Origin: Actimicrobium sp035984655
GTDB taxonomy: Bacteria > Pseudomonadota > Gammaproteobacteria > Burkholderiales > Burkholderiaceae_D
NCBI RefSeq assembly: GCF_035984655.1
Contig: NZ_JAXCHT010000022.1
Coordinates: 16,806 to 80,805 of the forward strand
Direction: 5' to 3'
DNA length: 64,000 nt
Shown here: piece after piece, positions 41,889-50,110 of the stretch
Layout of the letters: each line of letters begins with the position of its first letter
Position numbering within the stretch: position 1 is the first letter of the stretch
Made by a program: the position numbers and the translations under genes
The notes under the pieces: generated by a model
Told to the model about the DNA's origin: nothing
Seen by the model: the letters and a program-made list of their open reading frames with translations, nothing else
Databases searched by the model: none

Positions 41889-42629
41889 ATGGCACGAGTA
41901 GCATTGGTAACAGGCGGAATGGGCGGCTTGGGCGAGGCAGTCTGCATCAAACTTGCCGCCCTCGGCTATCAGGTGGTCACGACGTATTCGCCTGGCAACA
42001 CCAAATCCAATGAATGGCTGGCCGAGATGGACCGGCTTGGCTACAAATTTCGCGCCTATCCCTGTGACGTGGCAGATTACGATTCCGCAGCGCAGTGCGC
42101 CGCGGCAATCGAAAGCGAAGTGGGACCGATCGATGTGCTGGTCAACAATGCCGGGATTACCCGTGACATGACCTTCAAGAAAATGGACAAGCCGAACTGG
42201 GATGCGGTCATCGGCACGAATCTGGATTCGGTGTTCAACATGACCAAGCCGGTGTGCGATGGCATGGTCGAGCGCGGTTGGGGCCGGATCATCAACATTT
42301 CGTCGGTCAACGGCCAGAAGGGCGCGTTCGGGCAAACCAATTATTCGGCCGCCAAAGCCGGCATGCACGGTTTCACCAAGGCGCTCGCGCTGGAGGTGGC
42401 CCGCAAGGGCGTGACCGTCAACACGATTTCCCCCGGCTATATCGGGACCAAGATGGTGATGGCGATTCCGCAGGAAGTGCTGGACTCGAAGATCATTCCG
42501 CAGATTCCGATGGCACGTCTGGGCAAGCCGGAGGAGGTTGCAGGTCTGGTCGCGTATCTTGCGTCGGATGAAGCAGCGTTCCTGACCGGTGCCAACATTG
42601 CCATCAACGGCGGACAGCATATGTCCTGA
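41889..42629 (+). CDS. phaB: acetoacetyl-CoA reductase
   Basis: The 246-residue short-chain dehydrogenase reduces acetoacetyl-CoA to 3-hydroxybutyryl-CoA with NADPH. It has the cofactor motif VTGGMGGLGEAV, NNAGITRDMTFKKM, catalytic serine in NISSVNGQKGAFGQ and YSAAKAG. The segment GQTNYSAAKAGMHGFTKALA is characteristic of PhaB. AGGAGA precedes the ATG. It follows phaA by 57 bases and is followed by a strong terminator. Confidence 0.95.
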   Translation: MARVALVTGGMGGLGEAVCIKLAALGYQVVTTYSPGNTKSNEWLAEMDRLGYKFRAYPCDVADYDSAAQCAAAIESEVGPIDVLVNNAGITRDMTFKKMDKPNWDAVIGTNLDSVFNMTKPVCDGMVERGWGRIINISSVNGQKGAFGQTNYSAAKAGMHGFTKALALEVARKGVTVNTISPGYIGTKMVMAIPQEVLDSKIIPQIPMARLGKPEEVAGLVAYLASDEAAFLTGANIAINGGQHMS

Positions 42630-42654
42630 TCAGGGGTTCGGTTCAAGGTGTTCG

Positions 42655-42688
42655 GCGTCGCACTGCAAACAGTGCGGCGCTTTTTTTT
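42655..42688 (+). terminator. strong intrinsic terminator after phaB
   Basis: An 11-base stem with one G-T pair (42655-42665 with 42670-42680, loop CAAA) is followed by eight T. It ends the phaA-phaB unit and lies just before the stop of the convergent DsbA-like gene. Confidence 0.93.
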
Positions 42689-42689
42689 G

Positions 42690-43355
42690 TCACGCCGCGG
42701 TCTGACGGTCGACCAGCGCCTGCAATTGTTCAACCAGCTTTGGCATCGCTGTAAAGCCCGAGGTAACCATGTCGAGCGCACCATCGCGTTCCAGCACCAG
42801 CGTCGGAAAGCCTGTGATATTCCAGTGCCGGGTCTGGGCAAAGTCGGCATGGGTTGCCTGTTTGATCTCGTCGGACTCCCACAATGCCGCGAACGCGGCG
42901 GCGTCGATCGGCGCCCCGGCGGCGTCGATCGGCGCCCCGGCGGCGGTGAGTGCCTTGCTGCACACCTCGGCCAGGACTTCGGCGCGCGTCACATCGCGGC
43001 CATCGACATAAAACGCCTGCTGAATTGCCTGGAACACCGCCATCGTTGCATCCGGCGCCCACTGGCGTGCAGCAACCACGGCGCGACACGCCGGCTCCGT
43101 GTTGTAGATGAAATTCTCCTGCATCACCGTCTGGTCGGAAAAGGCCAGGCCACTGGCATCATGGACTTTTTGCCAATGTGCCATCAGCTCGGTGCGCATC
43201 ACCTCATCCATCACCGCATCGTTATAGGCGCGCAGACCGCCGAGCACGATCTCGACCCGCAGGCCCGGCAATCCGTCCAGCAGCGCCGACAACTCCGGTC
43301 CGAAGCCATAGCACCAGGAACACATTGGATCGGCAATGTAAATGAGCTTGGTCAT
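42690..43355 (-). CDS. DsbA-family thioredoxin-like protein
   Basis: The 221-residue product has a CxxC motif close to its N-terminus (IADPMCSWCYGFGPEL), no signal peptide, and the cis-proline region ITGFPTLVLE. This places it among cytoplasmic DsbA-like proteins (COG3531 type) of unknown partner. A 7-residue unit GAPIDAA is repeated in tandem in the middle, reflecting a recent 21-base duplication. It is convergent with phaB. Confidence 0.85.
   Translation of the reverse strand: MTKLIYIADPMCSWCYGFGPELSALLDGLPGLRVEIVLGGLRAYNDAVMDEVMRTELMAHWQKVHDASGLAFSDQTVMQENFIYNTEPACRAVVAARQWAPDATMAVFQAIQQAFYVDGRDVTRAEVLAEVCSKALTAAGAPIDAAGAPIDAAAFAALWESDEIKQATHADFAQTRHWNITGFPTLVLERDGALDMVTSGFTAMPKLVEQLQALVDRQTAA
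42898..42939. repeat. 21-base exact tandem duplication inside the DsbA-like gene
   Basis: Two identical 21-base units (42898-42918 and 42919-42939) encode the repeated GAPIDAA segment. The duplication keeps the frame and lies in a probable surface loop of the helical insertion domain. Confidence 0.95.
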
Positions 43356-43633
43356 TGGTGTGCGCTTTCAAAAAAGATGGGTGGGCAAAGTGTAAGGGAT
43401 CGCGCACGGCGTCGCATCAGGTTTCGATGTGAATTGAAGCGATGCGGCCCGGGGCGCCTTTGCGGAAGTAAGTGAATGTCTTCGGCATTGATCGTCGGGC
43501 GTTGAATGGACTAGTATCGAAGCACCTGAAATCAGTCTGCAATCGGGTGTAAGGAAATCGACGCCTCGCATGACTGAAGATCAGTTTCACCGGCACCCAG
43601 TGCTTTTTCAATCCACCTTTCAAGGAAATCATC

Positions 43634-43888
43634 ATGAATTCACGTCAAGCCATGCTCGCCGCCGCCCTGTCCGCTGTTTGCCTCGGTGGCATTTCCACTG
43701 CGCACGCAGCCGATGACAAGGAAAAATGTTTTGGTATCGCCAAGGCCGGCCAGAATGATTGCGCATCGACCACCGGCGCGCACTCCTGCGCTGGTCAAGG
43801 CAAGAAAGACATGGATGCAAGCGAATGGAAATATGTTGCCAAGGGCACCTGCGAAAAGCTCGGCGGCAAAACCGCAGCGCCGAAGTAA
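43634..43888 (+). CDS. bufA: bufferin precursor (DUF2282)
   Basis: The 84-residue precursor has a Sec signal peptide (to about residue 25, STAHA) and a short mature part with four cysteines at 32, 43, 52 and 73 in the DUF2282 pattern EKCFGIAKAGQNDCAST, AHSCAGQGKKDMDASEW and KGTCEKLGGKT. Family members (bufferins) are metal-binding peptides whose cysteines are modified by a DUF692 enzyme, and are described in Caulobacter as copper-protective. The next gene encodes that enzyme. AAGGAA lies upstream of the ATG. Confidence 0.9.
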   Translation: MNSRQAMLAAALSAVCLGGISTAHAADDKEKCFGIAKAGQNDCASTTGAHSCAGQGKKDMDASEWKYVAKGTCEKLGGKTAAPK

Positions 43889-43929
43889 TCCGCAGCACGC
43901 AATCGCATCAACGCGGACCCGCCTTGACC

Positions 43930-45552
43930 ATGATCGCCATTCCAGCACAGCGTCCTGCATCCCGGACACTGGGTTTCGGGGTCGGCTTGCGGGCCGCGCA
44001 CTATCGGGAATTCCTTGAGCAGCGGCCGAAGGTCGACTGGCTTGAAGTTCATACCGAAAATTATTTTGAGGCAGGCGGCTGGGATGCGCATGTGCTGGAA
44101 CAACTCCGGCACGCGTACCCGATCAGTCTGCACGGAGTGGGTCTGGGAATCGGATCGGCGCACGGATTTTCGGAGGCGCATCTGGCACGTGTCTGCGACA
44201 CGGTGCGGCGGGTTGAGCCGGCGTTGATCTCCGAACATTTGTGCTGGGGAGCCGTGCATGACCGGCACCTCAACGATCTGTTGCCGATGCCACTGACGCA
44301 GGAAGCACTGCTGCTGGTCGCCCATCGGGTTGACCGCGTGCAGCAAGCGCTGGGACGGCAACTACTGATCGAAAACGTATCAACCTATTTGCGCTTTGCC
44401 GCCGATGCCATGAGCGAGGCGGAATTTCTCGCTGCGCTGGCAGCCCGCACCGGGTGCGGCATTCTGCTTGATATCAACAACCTGTACGTCAATTTGCGGA
44501 ACCATGGCGAGGATCCGCTGGCGGCGCTGCAGGCACTGCCGCCAGGCTGCGTCGGTGAGATGCATCTGGCCGGACACCTGGTCACCGCCGATGCGGTCAT
44601 CGACAATCATGGGGCGGTAGTCGCCCCCGCGGTGTGGCTGCTGTACGAACAGGCGCTGCGGCGTTTCGGACCCGTGTCGACGCTGATCGAGTGGGATACC
44701 GATATTCCTGAACTGGCCGTGTTGCTGGCAGAAGCGCAGCACGCCCGCGACATCGCCGCGCGTGTCGCAATGGAGGCGCCCGCAGCCGCCCTGGCCGATG
44801 CCCAGGCAGGCATGGCGAACGCCTTGTTTGACCTGTCAGCGCAGACTGACGTCTTGCCCATGTTCAAAGGCGACCAGGCACTCGCGGCGCAACGCCTGGC
44901 CCTGTATCGCGGCAATCTCGGAGCAACCTGGGACAAGACATTGAGCGGCGCCTATCCTGTCATCCAGGCGTTGGTCGGCGAGGAATTTTTTGCCGCGCTG
45001 GCGCGTGCCTTCGGCATGGCGCATCCGTCAACAGACGGCGATCTGAATCGGTACGGCGAGCGGTTTGCAGATTTTCTGGCCAGCTTCCGTCATGTTGCCG
45101 AGTATCCGTACTTCCCGGATGTCGCCCGTTGCGAGTGGGCGCTGCATCGCGCCCATCATGAAGCCGGTGCGGCGCCGCTGGTTTCCGCGGAGCTGGCATC
45201 GTTGACGCCGGAACAGTTCGATCAGGTTCGCTTCACCATCCATCCGGCCTGCACCTTGATCGCGTCCGAATGGGCCGTCGTGGACATATGGCTTGCCCAT
45301 CAAACCGGAGAAGACGCGGCGATGCCGGAATTACTCGCGCAGAACAACTATGCCGTCACCGTGCGCCCGCAATGGCAGGCGACATTGTTGCCGCTGAGTC
45401 GTGGCGCCCATACGGCGCTACAGCATGTGCAGCAGGGCGCGACCCTCGGTGATGCGCTCGATGCGGCGCTTGCGGTCGAGTCGGAGTTCGATCCGGGAAA
45501 ATGGCTGCAACAATGGATCAGGCATGGCGTGCTGGTCGCAATGGAAGTGTGA
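43930..45552 (+). CDS. bufferin-modifying enzyme: DUF692 (MNIO) fused to DUF2063
   Basis: The 540-residue product joins two proteins that are usually separate. Residues 1-285 are the DUF692 multinuclear iron oxidase, with metal-binding segments EVHTENYFE, ISLHGVGLGIGS, ISEHLCWG, IENVSTYL, LDINNLYVN, GEMHLAGH and EWDTDIPEL. These enzymes oxidise peptide cysteines. From about residue 290 a DUF2063-type partner domain follows (QRLALYRGNLGATWDKTLSG, YPVIQALVGEEFF, YPYFPDVARCEWALHRAHH), presumed to present the precursor. It starts 42 bases after bufA. The start at 43930 gives a clean N-terminus; longer frames lack support. Confidence 0.9.
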   Translation: MIAIPAQRPASRTLGFGVGLRAAHYREFLEQRPKVDWLEVHTENYFEAGGWDAHVLEQLRHAYPISLHGVGLGIGSAHGFSEAHLARVCDTVRRVEPALISEHLCWGAVHDRHLNDLLPMPLTQEALLLVAHRVDRVQQALGRQLLIENVSTYLRFAADAMSEAEFLAALAARTGCGILLDINNLYVNLRNHGEDPLAALQALPPGCVGEMHLAGHLVTADAVIDNHGAVVAPAVWLLYEQALRRFGPVSTLIEWDTDIPELAVLLAEAQHARDIAARVAMEAPAAALADAQAGMANALFDLSAQTDVLPMFKGDQALAAQRLALYRGNLGATWDKTLSGAYPVIQALVGEEFFAALARAFGMAHPSTDGDLNRYGERFADFLASFRHVAEYPYFPDVARCEWALHRAHHEAGAAPLVSAELASLTPEQFDQVRFTIHPACTLIASEWAVVDIWLAHQTGEDAAMPELLAQNNYAVTVRPQWQATLLPLSRGAHTALQHVQQGATLGDALDAALAVESEFDPGKWLQQWIRHGVLVAMEV

Positions 45553-45582
45553 TCTTCCTCTCCTTTACATGACAATCATCCG

Positions 45583-46050
45583 ATGCATACTTTCTTGCGG
45601 CTACACCATGGCGTTTCACGCTTCGACAAACAAATCGATCACATCGCCGGTTCGCTGCTGGTGCTGGCGATCCGACTCTTTGTGGGCTGGCAGTTTTTCA
45701 AGGCGGGATTGGTCAAGGTAGGTGACTGGAGCGCGACGTTGTCGCTGTTCCGCGATGAATATCACGTTCCCGTGTTGCCGCCGGAATTTGCTGCGGCAAT
45801 GGGGGCAGGCGGTGAGTTGCTACTGCCGCTGTTGCTGGCCGTCGGCCTGTTTTCCAGACCGGCCACCATTGGTCTGTTCGTGGTCAATCTGATGGCGGTG
45901 ATTTCGTATCCGCAGCTTTTCATGTTCGAATGCCCGGCAGCGATCAACGACCACTTTTATTGGGGCCTGCTGTTGCTGGTGATTGCGGCGTTTGGACCGG
46001 GCCGCGCCTCGCTTGATGCAATGCTGAAAAGCCCGTCCGGCAAGGTCTGA
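45583..46050 (+). CDS. DoxX-family membrane protein
   Basis: The 155-residue protein has four hydrophobic helices and the DoxX pattern LLVLAIRLFVGWQFFKAGLV, EYHVPVLPPEFAAAMGAGGE LLLPLLLAVGLFSRPA (in two parts) and FYWGLLLLVIAAFGPG. DoxX genes regularly close bufferin-type operons. Their role is uncertain, with links to redox or thiol metabolism. It follows the fusion gene by 30 bases. Confidence 0.88.
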   Translation: MHTFLRLHHGVSRFDKQIDHIAGSLLVLAIRLFVGWQFFKAGLVKVGDWSATLSLFRDEYHVPVLPPEFAAAMGAGGELLLPLLLAVGLFSRPATIGLFVVNLMAVISYPQLFMFECPAAINDHFYWGLLLLVIAAFGPGRASLDAMLKSPSGKV

Positions 46051-46070
46051 CAAGGCGCTGCGGCGCCTTG
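46051..46070. terminator. stem-loop between convergent genes
   Basis: A perfect 8-base inverted repeat with a four-base loop directly follows the doxX stop and precedes the end of the convergent hypothetical gene. There is no T run, so it is a weak or non-classical terminator. Confidence 0.4.
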
Positions 46071-46083
46071 CCGGACTTGCGCC

Positions 46084-46782
46084 CTACGACCTGACCCACG
46101 ACGTTAACCGTGGTTGCGATGAAGTGCGGAATTCAATATTGGTGATGCCGATCGAGCCGGCCGGCCCGCTCAGAAAGCCGAGCCCGGGCTTGACCGGAAA
46201 CAGGAAATTGTCGCGCAGGAAAATATCGGTGTGACAGTTCGAACTGGCGTTGTACAACTGGGCCTTGATTTCCTGCCAGACGCCTTCGCTGACCCAGCCG
46301 TACAGGAACAACTGATTTGGATACAACGCACTGTCCGAATCCAGGTAGCCTTTCTGTCCGGGTTGCAGCGAGGGATGCGGTGGCGGCCTGTCGCCGATGA
46401 ACAGGTCGATCCATCCTTCGCTGATCGAGTAGGCCTGTTCGGCCTCGTAACTGGATGGCTTGAGCAGCAACTGCCATTTGCAACTGAATTCGGCGCGCTT
46501 TTCGAGACCGAATTTGTCGGTCCACATCGACTGGCCATCACTGACCGTCAGCTGGGTACGAATCACCTGGCCAATCAACGAGGGTTCGAGCGCACGGACC
46601 TCATCGAGGTTTTCGTGCAGATTCCAGAACAGCCATTTGGTGCGCTCATTGTCAGACATGTCGACCAGGTCCGACACCGGTCGCTGGCCATAGGGCTCGA
46701 TCGCCTTCATCACTTCCCTGCGAACGCGTTCATTGACTTCTTCGAGATCGGTACTTGGTCTTCTTGCTGACTCGTGGTCCAT
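46084..46782 (-). CDS. hypothetical protein of unknown family
   Basis: The 232-residue product is soluble, without signal peptide or membrane segments. Recognisable stretches are LEEVNERVRREVMKAIEPYG near the N-terminus, SDNERTKWLFWNLHENLDEV and FLFPVKPGLGFLSGPAGSIG near the end. I chose the ATG at 46782, which has GGAG upstream, over an ATG 20 codons earlier. I recognise no domain. It is on the same strand as the next unknown gene but about 100 bases separate them. Confidence 0.65.
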   Translation of the reverse strand: MDHESARRPSTDLEEVNERVRREVMKAIEPYGQRPVSDLVDMSDNERTKWLFWNLHENLDEVRALEPSLIGQVIRTQLTVSDGQSMWTDKFGLEKRAEFSCKWQLLLKPSSYEAEQAYSISEGWIDLFIGDRPPPHPSLQPGQKGYLDSDSALYPNQLFLYGWVSEGVWQEIKAQLYNASSNCHTDIFLRDNFLFPVKPGLGFLSGPAGSIGITNIEFRTSSQPRLTSWVRS

Positions 46783-46885
46783 CGTTGGCTCCGAAGAATG
46801 TGACAGGTGACTACACATTTTAGGAGACATTTTGCAAATCACAAAGGTTGTGCTGCGGAGAGAATCCGATCTTGTTGACGCTACT

Positions 46886-47452
46886 TCATGTCAGGTCGTT
46901 GAGTTGACTTGCCAGCAGCCGTGCACGTTCGCGTCCAGCCGGACTCAGGGTGATGTGCAAACTGCCGCTGTGCACGAACAGCTCCTTTTCACGTTTTAAC
47001 GTCGCCGAAAAATTGTTCGAGTCGTGGCATGCCTGCTCCTTGCAAACGGAACGAATCGTGTCGAGCGTCGTGTGTTCGGTTCCCATCAAGGCATTGGCGT
47101 GGGCCACCAGCAGCGCCGCATTGACCGTCTTGTTGGCCTTGTTGTTGCCCGGAAGCTCCTTCAGCAAACGCAGCTTGCCTTTGGATTGGGTGTACAGGTT
47201 GGAGAACCCCTCCAGGGCCTGCGGCACCGGTACCGACGGGCTCGATCCGGCTGGCGGTTTGCTTTCCGGCGCATTGCGCCAATTGGCGTTGGAGGCAATG
47301 ACCTGGCTGATGACGACCTTGAGTCGCGCTAACTGATCCGCAACAAAGACTTCGCTTCCTTCAATTTCGACAATGCCCTCGCGCGCCGAAACGACGACGC
47401 GCGCCTTGCTTGAAGATGAGATGGCATCCTCTTCGCCGGCTTTGATATTCAT
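46886..47452 (-). CDS. hypothetical protein with winged-helix-like C-terminal part
   Basis: The 188-residue product starts at an ATG with GGAG upstream; a longer frame reaches 47635 without support. After an acidic, serine-rich start (MNIKAGEEDAISSSSKARVV) there is a linker, then a helical region (KLRLLKELPGNNKANKTVNA) and an end reading SATLKREKELFVHSGSLHIT with a final LSPAGRERARLLASQL, which resembles a winged-helix wing and last helix. This suggests nucleic-acid binding, but only by pattern. No family is recognised. Confidence 0.6.
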   Translation of the reverse strand: MNIKAGEEDAISSSSKARVVVSAREGIVEIEGSEVFVADQLARLKVVISQVIASNANWRNAPESKPPAGSSPSVPVPQALEGFSNLYTQSKGKLRLLKELPGNNKANKTVNAALLVAHANALMGTEHTTLDTIRSVCKEQACHDSNNFSATLKREKELFVHSGSLHITLSPAGRERARLLASQLNDLT

Positions 47453-47867
47453 GAATGCTCCACCGAAAAAATATTGATGTTGACCGCCCGGACCTTGAAC
47501 GTGACGCCGGATGGACACGGTTTCCATGCTGCGTTTGCGCCGCGGGTTTTGTTCGCACGAACACCGCAGGCTGGTTGTCCTCAACAGGGCGGCTTTGGCG
47601 GGCGGCCTGGAATCCGGTTCATGACAGGTACGCATGAATCCATAAAACAGCCATTCTTGTAACCATAAGGCGCGCTCTGATTTTAACCAGAAAATGCCAT
47701 TGGCTGATGAAATAAGGATGTTTTTTCGTCGATAAAATAATAAATTGTCATTTTATGGACGAAAGGCGGCAACCGCTGCGCCTGCAGTGTTGAGTTGCCG
47801 TTGTGGGTGGCCGCACAGGGCGTTTGGTTCGCCCTGTTTTTTGCCCGCGTGCGGTGGTCGTCCGAGA
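47453..47867. other. intergenic region with AT-rich segment
   Basis: About 415 bases lie between the ypfJ-like stop and the start of the unknown minus-strand gene. The part from 47680 to 47760 is strongly AT-rich. A plus-strand terminator-like hairpin lies near 47815 with an inverted repeat just before it. I see no convincing protein-coding frame. Confidence 0.5.
47815..47842 (+). terminator. plus-strand intrinsic terminator without an obvious upstream gene
   Basis: An 8-base perfect stem (47815-47822 with 47830-47837, seven-base loop) is followed by a run of six T on the plus strand. No plus-strand protein gene lies upstream within reach. It may end a small RNA, whose body could include the inverted repeat at 47767-47773 and 47794-47800. 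Confidence 0.65.
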
Positions 47868-48752
47868 CTACAGCTGGCGCGCCTGAAAGGTGTCGCACTC
47901 GGACACCTTGCCGCTGGTGATGCCACGCTTGAACCAGCGTACGCGTTGTTCCGAGCTGCCGTGCGTGAACGAATCCGGCACCACATGACCCTGGGCCTGG
48001 CGTTGCAGCGCATCGTCGCCGATGGCGGTGGCGGCGTTCAATGCGGTGTCGACGTCGCCGTTTTCAAGAATGGAACGCGCTTCGTTGGCATGGTAGGCCC
48101 AGACGCCGGCAAAGCAGTCAGCCTGCAATTCCAGTCTGACCGACAACGCATTGGAACGGGTTGGTGTGGCATTGCGCCGGGCTGCATCGACCTTGTCGGA
48201 AATGCCCATCAGGTTTTGCACGTGATGCCCGACTTCGTGCGCGATCACGTAGGCCTGGGCAAATTCACCTTCGACATGAAAACGCTCACGCATCAGTTTG
48301 TAAAAGCTCAAATCGATGTACACCTTCTGATCGGCCGGGCAGTAAAAGGGGCCAGCGGCGCTCTGTCCCTGGCCGCAGCTGGTCTGCGTGCTGCCACTGA
48401 ACAGCACCAGTTTCGGCCTGACGTACTGGCTTCCCTGGGCTTGAAACAACTGGGTCCAGACATCTTCCGTGTCGGCCAGCACCACCTTGACGAAGCGCGC
48501 CGCCTGATCACTGGCGGGCGGGGCGCGTGCAGGCGATTGCTGGGCGGGTGCGATCGATCCGCCATTGCCGCTGAGCAGATTAATCACCGTCATCGGATTG
48601 ATGCCGAGGAAGTACGACCCCGCCAGCGCCAGGACGATGGTGCCGATGCCAACCGAGCGTCCGCCAAATCCGAAGCCGCCGCCGCCACCGCCGGAGTCAT
48701 CGCCGCGCCGGTCTTCCACATTGTCGCTTTCGCGATTGCCGTCCCATTTCAT
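47868..48752 (-). CDS. ypfJ: YpfJ-family neutral zinc metallopeptidase
   Basis: The 294-residue protein has the zinc motif HEVGHH in AYVIAHEVGHHVQNLMG, a downstream acidic site in LELQADCFAGVWAYH, one N-terminal membrane anchor (IGTIVLALAGSYFLGINP) after a glycine run, and the segment FYCPADQKVYIDLSFY. These are hallmarks of the YpfJ family of membrane-tethered metallopeptidases. The substrate is unknown. Confidence 0.92.
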   Translation of the reverse strand: MKWDGNRESDNVEDRRGDDSGGGGGGFGFGGRSVGIGTIVLALAGSYFLGINPMTVINLLSGNGGSIAPAQQSPARAPPASDQAARFVKVVLADTEDVWTQLFQAQGSQYVRPKLVLFSGSTQTSCGQGQSAAGPFYCPADQKVYIDLSFYKLMRERFHVEGEFAQAYVIAHEVGHHVQNLMGISDKVDAARRNATPTRSNALSVRLELQADCFAGVWAYHANEARSILENGDVDTALNAATAIGDDALQRQAQGHVVPDSFTHGSSEQRVRWFKRGITSGKVSECDTFQARQL

Positions 48753-48812
48753 GATGCAGTCCTCGTGTTGAATGGGCTGTTTATAGCACAGCCAAAACCG
48801 GAATTCGGTGCT

Positions 48813-49439
48813 TCAGCGTACGATCAGCCGGAAGGTCAGATTGATCCTCGCTCCGGCCGGCCCACGTTCCTTGTCGACCGCATGTTTCCAGTGCTGCTGG
48901 GTCGCGCCAGCCATGAGCAGCAGGGTGCCGTCGGTGAGCGGCAGCGCTGCGGTCTTCAATTCGCGCCGCGTCTTGTGCCTGAGTTTGAAGATTCGGGTTG
49001 CACCCAGGCTCAACGAGGCGATCACCGGCGCCGGTCCCAGTTCGGATTCATCGTCGCTGTGCCAGCCCATGCTGTCCTGCTCATTGCGGTACAGATTCAG
49101 CAGCACGCTGTTAAACGTTCGCCCGCTGGCCGCTTCGATATCGCGCCTGATCTGCTGCAGCAAGGCGCTCCAGGGATGCATCGGCAGGGTCAGGCCGGAA
49201 TAGGTGTACTGCGTCCCCGCGTCGCCATGTGCAGCCACCAGTCGCGGCTGCCAATGGCGTTTGCCGAACAGCGTAATCTGCTCCTGGCGCCAGGCCGTGC
49301 TTGCGCTGAGTTCCTGGAACATCGCATGGCGTTCGCTGGCGCCATAAAAGTCAGGTTGAAAATGGATCTCGGCGTCAGGCAGTGGCAGCCGTTCGAGTCC
49401 GGCGACGGGAGCCGAAAACAGGTTGTGATCCGGATGCAT
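48813..49439 (-). CDS. AlkB-like Fe(II)/2-oxoglutarate dioxygenase
   Basis: The 208-residue product is a 2OG-Fe(II) oxygenase of the AlkB family, which removes alkyl groups from DNA or RNA bases. Iron ligands are in GWHSDDE (His, Asp) and HWKHAVD (His). The 2-oxoglutarate-binding arginines lie in ARINLTFR. The N-terminal part with FGKRHWQPRLVAAHGD and YSGLTLPMHPW matches the short AlkB2/3-like bacterial group. Direct repair is the likely role. Confidence 0.92.
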   Translation of the reverse strand: MHPDHNLFSAPVAGLERLPLPDAEIHFQPDFYGASERHAMFQELSASTAWRQEQITLFGKRHWQPRLVAAHGDAGTQYTYSGLTLPMHPWSALLQQIRRDIEAASGRTFNSVLLNLYRNEQDSMGWHSDDESELGPAPVIASLSLGATRIFKLRHKTRRELKTAALPLTDGTLLLMAGATQQHWKHAVDKERGPAGARINLTFRLIVR

Positions 49440-49453
49440 GGTCGTAATCCGTA

Positions 49454-49702
49454 TCAGGGGGCATTGACCCTGATGCGCACACCGTCCAGGCTAACCACCT
49501 GTCCAGCGCGGATCTTGCAGGTCTTGCGCAATTCGATCTGACCGTCGACTGACACATGTCCGCCCGCCACCAGCATCTTGCCGGCGCCGCCGCTGTCGCA
49601 AATGCCAACCAGTTTCAACAACTGGTTGAGTTCGACGTACTCGTCATTCAAGGCAAAGTCGAGTTGCTGGATGGGTTGTCGTGATCGCGTCATGGCCGTC
49701 AT
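49454..49702 (-). CDS. small S4-domain RNA-binding protein
   Basis: The 82-residue product is a YbcJ-like S4-domain protein: YVELNQLLKLVGICDSGGAG followed by MLVAGGHVSVDGQIELRKTC and VSLDGVRIRV. S4 domains bind structured RNA. The start overlaps the stop of the upstream MAPEG gene (ATGA), so it is translationally coupled. Its target is unknown. Confidence 0.87.
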   Translation of the reverse strand: MTAMTRSRQPIQQLDFALNDEYVELNQLLKLVGICDSGGAGKMLVAGGHVSVDGQIELRKTCKIRAGQVVSLDGVRIRVNAP

Positions 49703-50082
49703 GACCCGAATGCGGCAACGCCGAACAGTCCCAGCACACTGGCATAACCAACGAACCAGGCCACTGAGCGCAGGCTCGGTTTGTCGGCCAGATAGAACGC
49801 GGTGTAGGCCAGGCGGGCCAGGACGAAGACGATAGCAAGCGCATCGATGTAGAACGGATCGGCATCGAGCTGCGTTGCCGCCAGGACGGCGACGGCGAAG
49901 AACGGAAAGGCTTCGAAATGATTGCGATGGGCGTAATCGGCGCGACGTCGCAAGCCTTGTTGTTGCTCCAGCCAGGCGCGCGGTTCGGCATTGTCGAAGT
50001 CGCGTCGCCCCGCTTTGGCAATGCCAATGGTCAGGACCGGCAGAATGCCAGCGATCAGAATGCACCAGAATGCGAGCGGCAT
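49699..50082 (-). CDS. MAPEG-family membrane protein
   Basis: The 127-residue protein has four hydrophobic segments and MAPEG landmarks: RRADYAHRNHFEAFPFFAVA and LARLAYTAFYLADKPSLRS. Members include membrane glutathione transferases and related proteins; the bacterial role is unclear. AGGAAC precedes the ATG at 50082. Confidence 0.85.
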   Translation of the reverse strand: MPLAFWCILIAGILPVLTIGIAKAGRRDFDNAEPRAWLEQQQGLRRRADYAHRNHFEAFPFFAVAVLAATQLDADPFYIDALAIVFVLARLAYTAFYLADKPSLRSVAWFVGYASVLGLFGVAAFGS

Positions 50083-50110
50083 ATTGTTCCTGTGAAGTGG
50101 GTTGAGAAAT

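Noticed and set aside
47745..49541. Plus-strand open frame of 598 codons
   Set aside because: It lies opposite the ypfJ-like and AlkB-like genes, which have clear family motifs on the minus strand. Composition is shadow-like.
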